Shown: positions 1 to 7,232, counted from the first letter of the stretch. The stretch is DNA of 32,429 nt from Candidatus Magasanikiibacteriota bacterium (GCA_023246725.1 JAHFHV010000009.1:1-32429), one strand, 5' to 3'. Program-made: numbers and translations. Notes: generated from the sequence alone by a model not told the origin.

Positions 1-33
1 TCCACCATTTCGGTAGAAGTTTTTAATTTACAT

Positions 34-90
34 CAGATCGTCCTCTCATCAATTACCATTTTGATAACGGATGAGAGCACGGACGACCTG
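34..90. repeat. Imperfect inverted repeat downstream of the lipoprotein gene
   Basis: The arms at 34-50 and 70-90 are imperfect reverse complements sharing the core CTCTCATC/GATGAGAG and the GTC/GAC ends. The right arm has a 3-4 nt bulge. The structure lies past the stop codon of the minus-strand lipoprotein gene (142) and could end its transcript, but there is no clear run of U directly after the stem. It may equally mark the edge of the GC-rich segment. Confidence 0.4.
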
Positions 91-141
91 ACGGACGATC
101 ACCCGGGCTCCCGTGGGGGAAGTTGCGGCAGGTGAGGGGGG

Positions 142-762
142 TCAGTCGGTGAGGAAGTCGCTCTGGTTGGGAACGTGCGCCTTCCGAGTTGCGGCGAGCA
201 TCTCGGGGGTGATGTAGTACTGGCACCGCCCGTCCTTCTGCGCCTCGACGTCGAACCACTTGGCCGCCGTCGGGACGCCCCCGCTGAACCCGAACTGGTC
301 GATCGTGATGCCGAGGTGCACCTTGTCGCAGAACGGCTCGGGGAACGTCTTGCGGAAGTGCGCGTCGCGGAAGCCCTCGTCGGTCTTCCACAGGCGATCG
401 AGCTCGGCGCGCTCGGTCGCCGAGTAGGAGCGGGGGTCGCGCTGGATGTGCTGCGCTTTGAGCTCGAACTTCGCCTCGTCCTCGTGCACCGAGATCATGC
501 AGACGAGCAGCTCCGCGCGCAGAATGCAGTAGGCCGGCGTGACCTCGGAGAAGCCCCCGACTGGCTGCTTGCCCCACGACTTCGCCACGATCGTGAAGGT
601 GTACTCGCTCGGGTCGAGGTTGCCGATGATGGTCTTCGGCGCCTTGACGATCAGGTGGTACTCCAGCTTGTGCACGGCGACCGGCGCCTTCGCGTGCATG
701 GTGCCGGCGCAGCCGATCGTGGTGAGCGCGAACAGGAGCGGGAGCAGGGTACGCTTGCGCAT
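142..762 (-). CDS. Putative lipoprotein, unknown function, GC-rich and possibly foreign
   Basis: 206 aa. The N-terminus has basic residues (MRKR), a hydrophobic stretch and a lipobox-like T-I-G-C, so export and lipidation at Cys18 is likely. The remainder is a soluble domain with three further Cys residues that I do not recognise. The start is secure: AAAGGAGG lies 5 nt upstream (768-775), the only perfect Shine-Dalgarno site noticed in this window. Codon third positions are strongly G/C, clearly unlike all the other genes. It reads divergently from recJ and has its own consensus promoter. The base composition and the SD suggest recent transfer, or an assembly join with a GC-rich (proteobacterium-like) genome. 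The function is unknown. Confidence 0.75.
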   Translation of the reverse strand: MRKRTLLPLLFALTTIGCAGTMHAKAPVAVHKLEYHLIVKAPKTIIGNLDPSEYTFTIVAKSWGKQPVGGFSEVTPAYCILRAELLVCMISVHEDEAKFELKAQHIQRDPRSYSATERAELDRLWKTDEGFRDAHFRKTFPEPFCDKVHLGITIDQFGFSGGVPTAAKWFDVEAQKDGRCQYYITPEMLAATRKAHVPNQSDFLTD

Positions 763-779
763 GGAAACCTCCTTTAATA

Positions 780-847
780 CCCATGAAATATGGGCAGAGC
801 CGCATTTCCGAGCGGTAAAAAACTACTGTAAAAATAGCCTTTTACCG
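780..847 (-). promoter_or_regulatory. Two hairpins in the 5' leader of the lipoprotein mRNA
   Basis: Arms 813-820 and 840-847 are exact reverse complements (CGGTAAAA/TTTTACCG). A second short hairpin pairs 780-784 with 790-794 (CCCAT/ATGGG) and sits just upstream of the Shine-Dalgarno site. Both lie in the roughly 90-nt leader expected from the minus-strand promoter at 862-890, so they could affect translation or stability. No known riboswitch was recognised. Confidence 0.45.
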
Positions 848-861
848 ATGGGAAACAAAGT

Positions 862-890
862 AGTATAGCATGCTCTAGACCCTTTGTCAA
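862..890 (-). promoter_or_regulatory. Sigma-70-type promoter of the lipoprotein gene
   Basis: On the minus strand the -35 box is TTGACA (885-890) and the -10 box TATACT (862-867), spaced by exactly 17 bp. The expected transcript starts near 855 and has a leader of about 90 nt. The -35 box overlaps that of the opposite promoter for recJ. Confidence 0.7.
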
Positions 891-911
891 GCTCGCCCCG
901 TATGCTATAAT
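884..911 (+). promoter_or_regulatory. Sigma-70-type promoter upstream of recJ
   Basis: TTGTCA (884-889) and a perfect TATAAT (906-911) are spaced by 16 bp. The -35 hexamer shares five bases with that of the divergent lipoprotein promoter. TATAGCAT (864-871) and ATGCTATA (902-909) form an inverted repeat that covers both -10 regions, an arrangement that could let one regulator control both directions. The predicted recJ leader is about 140 nt. Confidence 0.7.
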
Positions 912-920
912 GTTCAGTGT

Positions 921-1046
921 AATCCGAATACAGCGTTTAGCCGAATCTACGAATATCCTAATAATAACGAATTTACAAACAAATCACATTCGTGGGATTC
1001 GGATTTTTGTAGATTCGGATCAAGATTCGTAGATTAGGATTATATA
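921..1046. repeat. Repeat-rich leader of recJ with nested inverted repeats
   Basis: AATCCGAAT (921-929) is the exact reverse complement of 997-1005, CCGAATCTAC (941-950) that of 1009-1018, and AATCTACGAAT (944-954) that of 1025-1035. ATCCTAAT (955-962) pairs with 1033-1040. The pairings overlap, so they compete with each other. This looks like an intergenic repeat built from GATTCG/TAGATT units. The span 763-1056 contains no gene, only the promoters and hairpins listed. Confidence 0.6.
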
Positions 1047-1056
1047 ACCTTCTTCT

Positions 1057-2955
1057 GTGTCAAAGAAATGGACCATCACTCCCCCGCCGCCCGCCGAATT
1101 TATTAACAGCCATGCCGAACTGCCTCCTATTATCGCTCGGCTGATGTGGAACCGCGGCCTCAAGACTCAAGAGCAAATTGATGAATTTTTAAATCCCGAT
1201 TATTCCACGGACCTGCATGATCCGTTTTTATTTAACGACATGGAAAAAGCGGTCGCCTTAATTTTTGATTGTATTAAAAACAACCAAAAAATTACAGTGC
1301 ACGGCGATTATGACGCGGATGGCGTTTGCGCCGCGGCCGTCATCCTCACCTGCCTAAAAAAACTAGGCGCCACCAACACCGGCATTTTTTTGCCTCACCG
1401 CGAAACCGATGGCTACGGCTTAAACCCGCGCACCGTGCAATTGCTCAAAGATGGCGGCACTGAACTCATCATCACTTGCGACTGCGGCATAAGTAATACC
1501 GAAGAAATAAAATTAGCCAAAGAGCTAGGGATGAAAGTGATTGTTACTGACCACCATGCCATGCCACTCATCTTCCCCCCGGCGGATGCGATTATTCACC
1601 CGCTGGTGCCAGACGAAAAATATCCCGACAAAACACTGGCCGGGGGTGGGGTCGCATTCAAACTGGTGCAGGCGTTATTTAAACGACACAAAGAAATACA
1701 TTGTCATTCCGACCGACCGTCGCAGGGAGTGGAGGAATCTCGCAACCAACGACGGCGAGATCCCTCGGCTACGCTCGGGATGACAAGTGAGCAAGACCAT
1801 TCGGTTTTGTCTCAGGATGACAAGTGTGTGTTGCCAAACGGCGAATCATATGAATCCGCCGAAAAATGGCTTCTTGACATGGTATCCATTTCTACCGTGG
1901 GCGACATGGTGCCTTTAATCGGAGAATCGCGGACCCTGGTGCGCTATGGGCTTACGGTTTTAAACAAAACCAGGAACTTGGGACTGCGGAAACTTTTAGA
2001 ATCCGCTTCGTTAATGGACGAGAACGGCAAAGCCAAGCGGGTGTTTGACACGCACACCATTGGCTTCCAGGTGGCGCCTCGCATTAACGCCGCCGGCCGC
2101 ATGGACCACGCCAACGTGGCGTTTGCCCTCTTAATGGCAGAAACCGAAACCGAAGCCGCGAGCCTGGCGGAACAGCTGAATAAAAATAATACCGACCGGC
2201 AAAAACTCACCGAGCATTTGGTTACGGAAGCGCGCTACCAAATTGTAAAAACCGAACAGGACAAAAACCCGATTCTATTTGTAGTAGGCGGAGGCTGGAG
2301 TACCGGTATTTTGGGCCTGATTGCCAGCCGCATTAAAGAAGAATTTTATAAACCAACGCTGGTAATGGGGCTGAACAACAACGCGATTACCGGATCCGGC
2401 CGGAGTGTGAAAGGCTTTAATTTAATTGAGGGGCTTAAGACCGTACCGGAATTTTTCCATAAATTCGGCGGCCACCCGCAAGCCTGCGGGTTCTCGCTTA
2501 AATCTCCGGACGTGTTAGAACAATTTAAAACCGCGATGCTGGAAAAAGCGAAAATTGGCACCGTGGATATTGACCTTACCCCCCAAATAAACATTGACGC
2601 GGAAGTGGATTTAGACGAAGTGAACTGGAAGCTCTATGATCTCCTCCAAAAATTTGAACCATTTGGCGTTGGCAACGAGGAACCAATGTACGCCGCGCGT
2701 AACCTTACCCTTATGGGCGTGGAGCCGGTGGGCACGGACGGCAAACACCTGCGTTTAATGGTTAAACATAACTCCCACATTGTCCGAAAGACAATCGCTT
2801 TTGGCTTTGGCGACCCTAACCGCCACCCGGCCGATTGGAAAGTGAATTTAAAAGCCGGTGATAAAATTGATCTGGCCTTTACCGTTGGCGTCAACGAGTG
2901 GAACGGCAACCGCGAACTGCAATTGGTGGTAGAAGATATACAAAAAGAGAAATAA
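1057..2955 (+). CDS. recJ: Single-stranded-DNA-specific 5'-3' exonuclease RecJ
   Basis: 632 aa with a GTG start. RecJ degrades single-stranded DNA 5' to 3' in recombination and mismatch/base-excision repair. DHH-family motifs are present: HGDYDADG at 82-89, CDCGIS at 141-146 and TDHH at 164-167, which are the metal ligands. The DHHA1 domain shows the usual glycine-rich region (VVGGGWSTGILGLIA) and GGHPQACGFS, followed by the C-terminal OB-type domain. Residues about 216-258 are not RecJ-like: they are encoded by a palindromic repeat (1702-1830) inserted in frame between the KLVQALF helix and EKWLLD. The stop codon abuts the stop of the convergent gene with no gap. No Shine-Dalgarno site is visible. 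Confidence 0.95.
   Translation: MSKKWTITPPPPAEFINSHAELPPIIARLMWNRGLKTQEQIDEFLNPDYSTDLHDPFLFNDMEKAVALIFDCIKNNQKITVHGDYDADGVCAAAVILTCLKKLGATNTGIFLPHRETDGYGLNPRTVQLLKDGGTELIITCDCGISNTEEIKLAKELGMKVIVTDHHAMPLIFPPADAIIHPLVPDEKYPDKTLAGGGVAFKLVQALFKRHKEIHCHSDRPSQGVEESRNQRRRDPSATLGMTSEQDHSVLSQDDKCVLPNGESYESAEKWLLDMVSISTVGDMVPLIGESRTLVRYGLTVLNKTRNLGLRKLLESASLMDENGKAKRVFDTHTIGFQVAPRINAAGRMDHANVAFALLMAETETEAASLAEQLNKNNTDRQKLTEHLVTEARYQIVKTEQDKNPILFVVGGGWSTGILGLIASRIKEEFYKPTLVMGLNNNAITGSGRSVKGFNLIEGLKTVPEFFHKFGGHPQACGFSLKSPDVLEQFKTAMLEKAKIGTVDIDLTPQINIDAEVDLDEVNWKLYDLLQKFEPFGVGNEEPMYAARNLTLMGVEPVGTDGKHLRLMVKHNSHIVRKTIAFGFGDPNRHPADWKVNLKAGDKIDLAFTVGVNEWNGNRELQLVVEDIQKEK
1702..1830. repeat. Palindromic repeat inserted in frame in recJ
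   Basis: The core 1702-1785 begins TGTCATTCC and ends GGATGACA, with inner arms GGAATCTCGC and GCGAGATCCC. A further half unit ending in AGGATGACA follows to about 1823. The same family occurs at 6239, 7264, 9043, 11673, 13439 and 14654. It stays open through recJ and adds about 40 residues. Confidence 0.85.
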
Positions 2956-4659
2956 CTATCCCGTGTTCGCTTTCAATTTCATAGTTCCGTAACTGAATTG
3001 CTCCATTTTTCCGCCCGTAGTCTGCATCATCTTCATGTCGCCAACGTCTTCATATTGCAAAGGCTGAAGCTCTAAAAAAACACTCCCATCAAGCTTTCCC
3101 GCCGCGGTTATTTTTTGCAGGTATTCGGGGGAAGTGAGGCCATGCCCGGGGCCAACCTTGACGCCAAGCTTGACCACTGGCGAATAATCTTCGGACAAGC
3201 TTACCGCCGTCAATGGCGGCAACTCGCTAAATTGCTGGTGAAAAATCTGATCATACCCTAAGGCGCTGTACGCTTGGCGCATCTCGCGATGTACCGCTTC
3301 AAAAAAATTAGAGCCTTTGCACGCGTTGATAATTGCTTTAAAAGAATTTTTGTGGCCGCTCGGATCGCTCGCCAAGCGCTCTGGCGCCGCAGCTAAGCGA
3401 TTCAAGAGCGCCAAGGCGAATGTTTTGGCAGACATCGTCTGAGGCTTTTTAGCGTCCAATAAGTCGGTGGCTATTTCGCTTTCGGAACCATGGGTATTTA
3501 AAATTAAAACCACGTTCCCCGGACTTTCCTCAATTTCGCGCGCCAATCTATCGGTGGCATTTTCCCGAACGGCGTCATTGTCTCCTAACTCACCGGTGTT
3601 AATCACCTTAATAAATTTTTCCGGATGGTCTTTGGCCTTATCGCCGAGCGCTGCGGTGGCCAGCTTTACCCATTCGCTGGCGTCAAACAGCGTCCCGGCA
3701 TCCTTGGCCGCGTAATTAAAAATAATCACTTTGTCGGTGGCGGGGCCCATAAATTCGGCTTTTTTAAATTCCGCGCGCGTGATAATCGCCCGCTCCAGTT
3801 TGGTGATGTAATCTTCTCCTCCCTGATTGGCAATAGCGGCTTTGATGAGAGAAAAGCCATCGGCCATGGTCAGATCCGGTTCTTGCAAGAGACGCGCGCG
3901 AATGTCCTGATTTTTTAATAGGAAACGGAACAGATCCTGCTTTTTTTTATTGGCCCAGCCCGTACCAGCCTTAACTTCCTGTTTGATTTGTTCAATCTCC
4001 GCTAAGAGGGCGCCCTGCGCCGCGCCCGCATCCATATCGTCAGCCGCTTCTTGAAGCTTGTCAATTTGCGTATAGCGCGGATCAATCTCACCGAGCGCCG
4101 CCTCTTCGGGAAATTCTTCAGACAATAATCGCGCGAACTTGTTGGACTGGGACGACTGCTTTTCTATTCTAGAGTCAACCGGCGGCGTTTCCGCGCCAGC
4201 GTTTTTGGCGGCGCCGGCCGCCCCTCCTAAAGCCGCCACGGCCAGCGCGACCCGGAGCCATTTTGGCATCCAGCGTCGCTTGGGCGGAACCGTAACAGAC
4301 GGCGTAATTAAGGCGTCTGGAACCTCTTCTGGCGCTGGCTCAATCGCCCTCACTGTTCCCCTATCTAACAATTCATAAATTTCTTCGGCATACGCGTCAA
4401 GAGCGGCTGCCTGCGATTCATGAGAAATAATTTCGGTCTGGAGAAGACGCAGAAGTTCACCGCGCATTTTTTCTAAACGGACGTATGCTGGCTGATCAAG
4501 CTTCCGCTCTGCGTCGACATCCAAATGCTGTTCAATTAAGGCCACCAGACGCAAAGCATTTTTATTGAGTTCTTTGGCTCCGGGCTTAACCAGCGCCCTC
4601 CTTAATGTTTCCGGTTGAGGCGCGTTTGGAAGAATAGGTTGTTCCTTGTGAATATCCAC
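2956..4659 (-). CDS. Membrane-anchored caspase-like (clan CD) cysteine peptidase candidate
   Basis: 567 aa with a GTG start, 2 bp after the stop of the 109-aa gene. Residues 1-130 are helical and charged. An Ala/Gly-rich hydrophobic segment at about 134-152 is preceded by basic residues (KRRWMPKWLR), which predicts an outside C-terminus; the following NAGAE could be a signal-peptidase site. The C-terminal domain alternates hydrophobic strands and helices: VIIFNYAA (311-318), FIKVINT (349-355), VVLILNTHG (383-391) and FKAIINACKG (440-449). The last two match the catalytic pattern of clan CD peptidases (caspase, legumain, clostripain): strand-His-Gly, then strand-Ala-Cys-x-Gly, giving a His390/Cys447 dyad. 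Proteolytic activity is inferred. Last gene of a four-gene minus-strand run. Confidence 0.6.
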   Translation of the reverse strand: MDIHKEQPILPNAPQPETLRRALVKPGAKELNKNALRLVALIEQHLDVDAERKLDQPAYVRLEKMRGELLRLLQTEIISHESQAAALDAYAEEIYELLDRGTVRAIEPAPEEVPDALITPSVTVPPKRRWMPKWLRVALAVAALGGAAGAAKNAGAETPPVDSRIEKQSSQSNKFARLLSEEFPEEAALGEIDPRYTQIDKLQEAADDMDAGAAQGALLAEIEQIKQEVKAGTGWANKKKQDLFRFLLKNQDIRARLLQEPDLTMADGFSLIKAAIANQGGEDYITKLERAIITRAEFKKAEFMGPATDKVIIFNYAAKDAGTLFDASEWVKLATAALGDKAKDHPEKFIKVINTGELGDNDAVRENATDRLAREIEESPGNVVLILNTHGSESEIATDLLDAKKPQTMSAKTFALALLNRLAAAPERLASDPSGHKNSFKAIINACKGSNFFEAVHREMRQAYSALGYDQIFHQQFSELPPLTAVSLSEDYSPVVKLGVKVGPGHGLTSPEYLQKITAAGKLDGSVFLELQPLQYEDVGDMKMMQTTGGKMEQFSYGTMKLKANTG

Positions 4660-4661
4660 AC

Positions 4662-4991
4662 TTACAAAGTTTTAATTTTGGTTAATACTTGGTTTATTTT
4701 TCCCTGGTCAAGGCGGGCGGATGATTGCGCGTATTCTTGAACAATGGCCGAAGCTAAAGCGCGTTCGGCATTGGCCGCTTTGGCAAAAAATACCGGATCA
4801 GCGGCCATTTTTTCCGCCAGTGACTTTTTTTGGAACGCCAGCACTGCTTCTAAAACTCGCCTAAGCTTGGCGCGCGCGGCCGGCTCGGCTAAAACAATCC
4901 CCTGTCTGATTCGCTCTTTAAAATCATCATCAAATACAAAAATCGCGTCCAGTATTTTACTTATTTTATTGGCCGCTCTGTCTCGATCCAT
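4662..4991 (-). CDS. Small all-helical protein of unknown function
   Basis: 109 aa, rich in Ala, Lys, Arg and Glu, predicted almost wholly helical, with no signal peptide or membrane segment. It does not resemble a family I know. It ends 2 bp before the GTG of the caspase-like gene, so the two are probably translated together. Its N-terminal half loosely resembles the helical N-terminus of that protein in length and charge pattern, which might mean paired cytoplasmic domains; that is a guess. It starts 48 bp after the M15 peptidase stop. Confidence 0.65.
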   Translation of the reverse strand: MDRDRAANKISKILDAIFVFDDDFKERIRQGIVLAEPAARAKLRRVLEAVLAFQKKSLAEKMAADPVFFAKAANAERALASAIVQEYAQSSARLDQGKINQVLTKIKTL

Positions 4992-5039
4992 AATTCAATC
5001 ATAAGCGCTTAGGTTTGCTCGTGGTTCACTGCTGGTAAT

Positions 5040-5900
5040 TTATTTATCATCTTCACGCAGTTTTTTAGAATGTTCATTAATAATCGCTCTTTTATGCTTC
5101 TGCCAATACGCGGCCGCTTCAGCCAACTTTTCTTCACTGGAGCCAATAAACTCCCAATGCCACGGTTCGGCTGGTTCGGTGGGAATAATGCCCAGCCGCA
5201 CGAGCGGCGGCACAAAACCCGCTGGCGGCCACTGGCCGGTTTTACCGTCAAAACCAGTGAGCCACGCGTACATGGAAAAACGATTGGCTTTAAAAATATC
5301 CACCGCCCGGCCAATTTGGTGGGCGCTCTTGCCGGGGAGCGCCGCGCCAGCTCCCTCCAAAGCTCGCTGTTTAACCTGATCATCCCACGAGCGAAAGCCT
5401 TGGGTTAAAAACCAGCCGTAATTTGCCAAAATAGGATTTTCCGCGGCCGCGATATTAAATGCGGCTTTGGCTTCCTGCCAAACGTTAGAAGTTTCTTTTG
5501 TTAAAATTACCTCGTACAACTTCTTCTCGCCCGTTTCCTCGTCTAAAACAGGCTGGCCGCTCCGGTCAGTAGCATAATTTCCGCCAGTCACTTTATTGCG
5601 GCCTTCAATTGGATCAGCCAACTCGAATTGCGGCTCGTTCTCTTTGCTTTGCACATATTGAATGCCGCGCAATTTTAATCCATACGGATAATTGTGCTGG
5701 TCAAAGCCATCTGCCCCGGGCGGCCATTCTTTGCCTTCGGGAGAAATTCGACGAGAGGCTAGCGGAGTTTCCCGCGCTGGAGCTACTGTGCGCCTGCCTT
5801 GCCGCGGGGCCGCTTCAGACTTTCCGCTCGCTAACAAAGCGCCAGCTGTTCCTGCCGCCCACTGCAAAAACTGCCGCCTTGACGGATCATGATCGCTCAT
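5040..5900 (-). CDS. Tat-exported M15-family D-alanyl-D-alanine carboxypeptidase (VanY-like)
   Basis: 286 aa. Zinc peptidase predicted to trim D-Ala from peptidoglycan stem peptides outside the membrane. The M15 ligand motif S-x-H-x-x-G-x-A-x-D is present as SAHQIGRAVD (192-201) and the second part as PWHWE (His248). The N-terminus carries a twin-arginine signal SRRQFL (7-12) followed by an Ala/Gly-rich h-region and an Ala-x-Ala-like end near residue 31. I chose the ATG at 5900 because it overlaps the TGA of the upstream gene as ATGA (5897-5900). A GTG at 5924 with AGGAG about 11 nt upstream would add 8 residues before the Tat motif. It stands between the YtxH-like and 109-aa genes. Confidence 0.85.
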   Translation of the reverse strand: MSDHDPSRRQFLQWAAGTAGALLASGKSEAAPRQGRRTVAPARETPLASRRISPEGKEWPPGADGFDQHNYPYGLKLRGIQYVQSKENEPQFELADPIEGRNKVTGGNYATDRSGQPVLDEETGEKKLYEVILTKETSNVWQEAKAAFNIAAAENPILANYGWFLTQGFRSWDDQVKQRALEGAGAALPGKSAHQIGRAVDIFKANRFSMYAWLTGFDGKTGQWPPAGFVPPLVRLGIIPTEPAEPWHWEFIGSSEEKLAEAAAYWQKHKRAIINEHSKKLREDDK

Positions 5901-6199
5901 AACTCTTTTTTGAGTTCCTCCCACTTTTTCTTAAGCTCCTTGATGAGAATATTTTTCATGTCAACTGCCAATTCTTTTTTGGCGGCATACTCGGCCACCG
6001 CGCGCTCTACCAAGGCGTCATACATTTCTTTGGTGGGGCCTTCCAGTTGTTTCATACTGGCTTTAAGCTCGGTGAAGAGCGGATTCAAGTGCGCCATCAT
6101 TTTGTCTCTAAATTCTTTACCCTTGGGCGTGGCATTCAGCCACATCATGGCCGCGCCAAGTAGCCCGCCTAAAAACAAGCCTTTTTTAAATTTTCCCAT
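5897..6199 (-). CDS. YtxH-like small membrane-associated protein
   Basis: 100 aa. The N-terminus is MGKFKKG followed by a glycine-rich short hydrophobic segment (GLFLGGLLGAAMMWL), then TPKGKEFR and a long Lys/Glu-rich amphipathic helix. This is the layout of the YtxH family, single-pass proteins often linked to envelope stress in Firmicutes; the exact function is unknown. First gene of the run 6199-2956, overlapping the M15 gene by 4 nt (ATGA). Repeat elements lie upstream. Confidence 0.7.
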   Translation of the reverse strand: MGKFKKGLFLGGLLGAAMMWLNATPKGKEFRDKMMAHLNPLFTELKASMKQLEGPTKEMYDALVERAVAEYAAKKELAVDMKNILIKELKKKWEELKKEL

Positions 6200-6238
6200 A
6201 CAGAAGTTATTAGTTATTGGTTTATTAGTTCACAAGTA

Positions 6239-6364
6239 TTGTCATCCCGAGCGAGCCTCGCGGCGACGAGGGATCTCTGTCACACACACACTTGTCATCC
6301 CGAGCGTAGCCGAGGGATCTCGCGATCGTCGCAACGAGATTCCTCCATTTCAGTCGGAATGACA
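6239..6364. repeat. Two palindromic repeat units between genes
   Basis: A half unit (6240-6281, GTCATCCCGAGCG to GGGATCTCTGTCA) is followed by a spacer of CA dinucleotides and a complete unit (6293-6364, TGTCATCCC to GGAATGACA). They fill the gap between the thioredoxin-like gene stop and the YtxH-like gene start. Confidence 0.85.
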
Positions 6365-6371
6365 GAAATGT

Positions 6372-7232
6372 TTATGTTCCACATCCTGGCGTTCCCGCGG
6401 CTCCGCCAGCGGCTTGCTGCTGCATGCCAAACCCGGCATTGTACCCGGTCGTAGCCAGTTGCTGTCCGCACTCGGCTGGCGGATTGTTAAACGCGGCGCA
6501 AATCGCTTGCTTTACGGCTTCGGGAGTGCGCGCCACTTCCGCCTGCACGCCGTTGATAATTAACGTTGGGGAACCTTGCACGCCATATTTAGTATTCAGA
6601 TCAGCGTGAATAGGATAAACAGGAAACCGGCCGGACAGCCATTTGGCTTTATCGTTATATTGCGCCATCACCCCAAACTGTTTATCCGCCGCGCTATAAC
6701 ACTTGTCCATTTTGCTTTTATTGACGCCGCTGCTTGCCACACAAGAGGCCGAATCACCGCTCGCGGCAAAACACTTGATGTATTCAACGTACTTATCGCT
6801 CTGTTCTTTTTGAATGCAGTATTGGCGGGTATTTTCTTCTACCTCTTTTAAATCATGCATGGCGTACGACACAAACTTTACGTCAATATCCGCTTTCTTG
6901 CCCAAAAGCTCCCAGGCCGGAGCCAAAGCCTTTTGCATCTGGAGCCCAAATGGGCAATAAGACATCACAAACAATTCTACTTTAGGGCGGTTGCTCTTAG
7001 GGACGTTGGGCGTCGGCGCACCTCCTCCCCCTGGCAGGGGGGCAGAGGGGGGTGTTGGCTGGCCATTGGCCAAACCTGCAACCGAGCCTCCCAAGCTTAC
7101 CGAGCCTTGCATGACCATAACCATAAGTACAATAAATCCAATTGTCCCGAGTGACAACAACCCACCTACCGCGCCTACAATCAAAGCGCTTTTACCGTTC
7201 AACATTTCAAAAAAAGATTTTTTATTTTCCAT
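6372..7232 (-). CDS. Membrane-anchored thioredoxin-like (DsbA-type) protein with CPFG active site
   Basis: 286 aa. A short cytoplasmic N-terminus, one membrane helix (about 15-41), a Pro/Gly linker (56-80) and an extracytoplasmic thioredoxin fold follow in order. The strand KVELFVMSYCPFG places Cys93 where the CxxC motif usually lies, but the second cysteine is Gly96. The cis-proline loop is present (GSPTLIING). Six or more other cysteines in the inserted helical part and tail could act as resolving partners. The likely role is thiol-disulfide chemistry on exported proteins, as with DsbA or GILT-like proteins. The linker is encoded by a C-rich repeat (7018-7065). Confidence 0.8.
   Translation of the reverse strand: MENKKSFFEMLNGKSALIVGAVGGLLSLGTIGFIVLMVMVMQGSVSLGGSVAGLANGQPTPPSAPLPGGGGAPTPNVPKSNRPKVELFVMSYCPFGLQMQKALAPAWELLGKKADIDVKFVSYAMHDLKEVEENTRQYCIQKEQSDKYVEYIKCFAASGDSASCVASSGVNKSKMDKCYSAADKQFGVMAQYNDKAKWLSGRFPVYPIHADLNTKYGVQGSPTLIINGVQAEVARTPEAVKQAICAAFNNPPAECGQQLATTGYNAGFGMQQQAAGGAAGTPGCGT
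7018..7065. repeat. C-rich hairpin repeat coding for the thioredoxin linker
   Basis: CCTCCTCCCCCTGGCAGG is followed by GGGCAGAGGGGGG, a palindrome of the same style as those at 8015-8133 and 12057-12142. It reads in frame as a Pro/Gly/Ala linker (about residues 56-72). Confidence 0.6.

Noticed and set aside
53-805. Long open frames overlapping the lipoprotein gene on both strands
   Set aside because: They are by-products of the high GC content. The 206-aa frame alone has a signal peptide, a perfect Shine-Dalgarno site and a promoter.
779-852. Plus-strand resemblance to a cyclic di-GMP-I riboswitch (GAAA-loop hairpin, then AGAGCC, and a TTACCGATGG end)
   Set aside because: Only short pieces match, the core junction is not recognisable, and the strand is opposite to the gene with the Shine-Dalgarno site next to it; recJ has its own promoter downstream of this stretch. 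A covariance-model search would settle it.
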